From an uncultured Pseudogracilibacillus sp. (lineage in GTDB: Bacteria > Bacillota > Bacilli > Bacillales > Amphibacillaceae): a stretch of 5,292 bases of DNA. This document shows, one piece after another, positions 5,212-5,292 of this stretch. Position 1 is the first letter of the stretch. Every line of letters starts with the position of its first letter. The position numbers were made by a program, and so were the translations under genes. The stretch is from assembly GCA_937960785.1 (NCBI GenBank), contig CALGOZ010000010.1, positions 1-5,292 on the forward strand, in the 5' to 3' direction. Below the pieces are notes generated by a model. The model saw nothing but the letters and a program-made list of their open reading frames with translations, searched no databases and was not told where the DNA came from.

Positions 5212-5292
5212 TTATTTACACCTCAATTTAGCAAAATGTTCGTTCGATATCACTCTTTTTTATTTTAACAAAAATAACTCAAAAGGTGAAGT
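5212..5292. promoter_or_regulatory. Upstream region of the small membrane protein, right window edge
   Basis: An AT-rich leader and presumed promoter region for the leftward gene at 5211, though no clear -35/-10 pair is seen. It contains TCGTTCGATAT (5240-5250), also found upstream of the gene at 1583. The last bases, AAAAGGTGAAGT on the rightward strand, look like a ribosome site, so a divergent rightward gene may begin just outside the window. Confidence 0.35.

Overview
The window looks like chromosomal DNA from a low-GC Gram-positive bacterium of the Bacillaceae. The evidence is AT-rich sequence, strong GGAGG/GAGGTGAT ribosome binding sites, hairpin-plus-U-tract terminators, and the divergent block yitU < > yitV-yitW, an arrangement recalled from Bacillus subtilis. 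I cannot name the species from sequence alone. No phage, transposase, CRISPR or rRNA gene is visible.

Layout, left to right. Positions 1-156 hold three tandem copies of a 52-bp hairpin-forming unit that runs off the left edge. A non-coding stretch follows to about 272. Five leftward genes come next: a 12-helix membrane protein with a heme-copper-oxidase-like histidine pattern (342-1583), a cysteine-free stand-alone Nfu N-terminal domain protein (1691-1957), two tiny genes joined head to tail in the same frame (2353-2526, DUF3813-like, and 2527-2691, unknown), and the HAD phosphatase yitU (2806-3639). A 129-bp divergent promoter region separates yitU from the rightward pair yitV (alpha/beta hydrolase, 3769-4503) and yitW (MIP18/DUF59 Fe-S assembly factor, 4570-4881). 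The last gene is a leftward two-helix small membrane protein of DUF2929 type (5029-5211).

Seven candidate intrinsic terminators can be read. Six fit a gene 3' end. One at 2022-2055 does not: it lies about 65 bp upstream of the Nfu-type gene, so it points either to an attenuated leader or to an unannotated short transcript in the 338-bp gap before it.

Functionally this is mostly housekeeping: a riboflavin/FMN-pathway phosphatase (yitU), an esterase-like hydrolase (yitV) and two proteins linked to iron-sulfur cluster handling (the Nfu-type protein and YitW). The less ordinary items are the tandem repeat with a tRNA D-arm-like segment, the oxidase-like membrane protein that lacks the usual active-site His pair, the orphan terminator region, and the in-frame abutting small gene pair. 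I see no convincing new multi-gene system.
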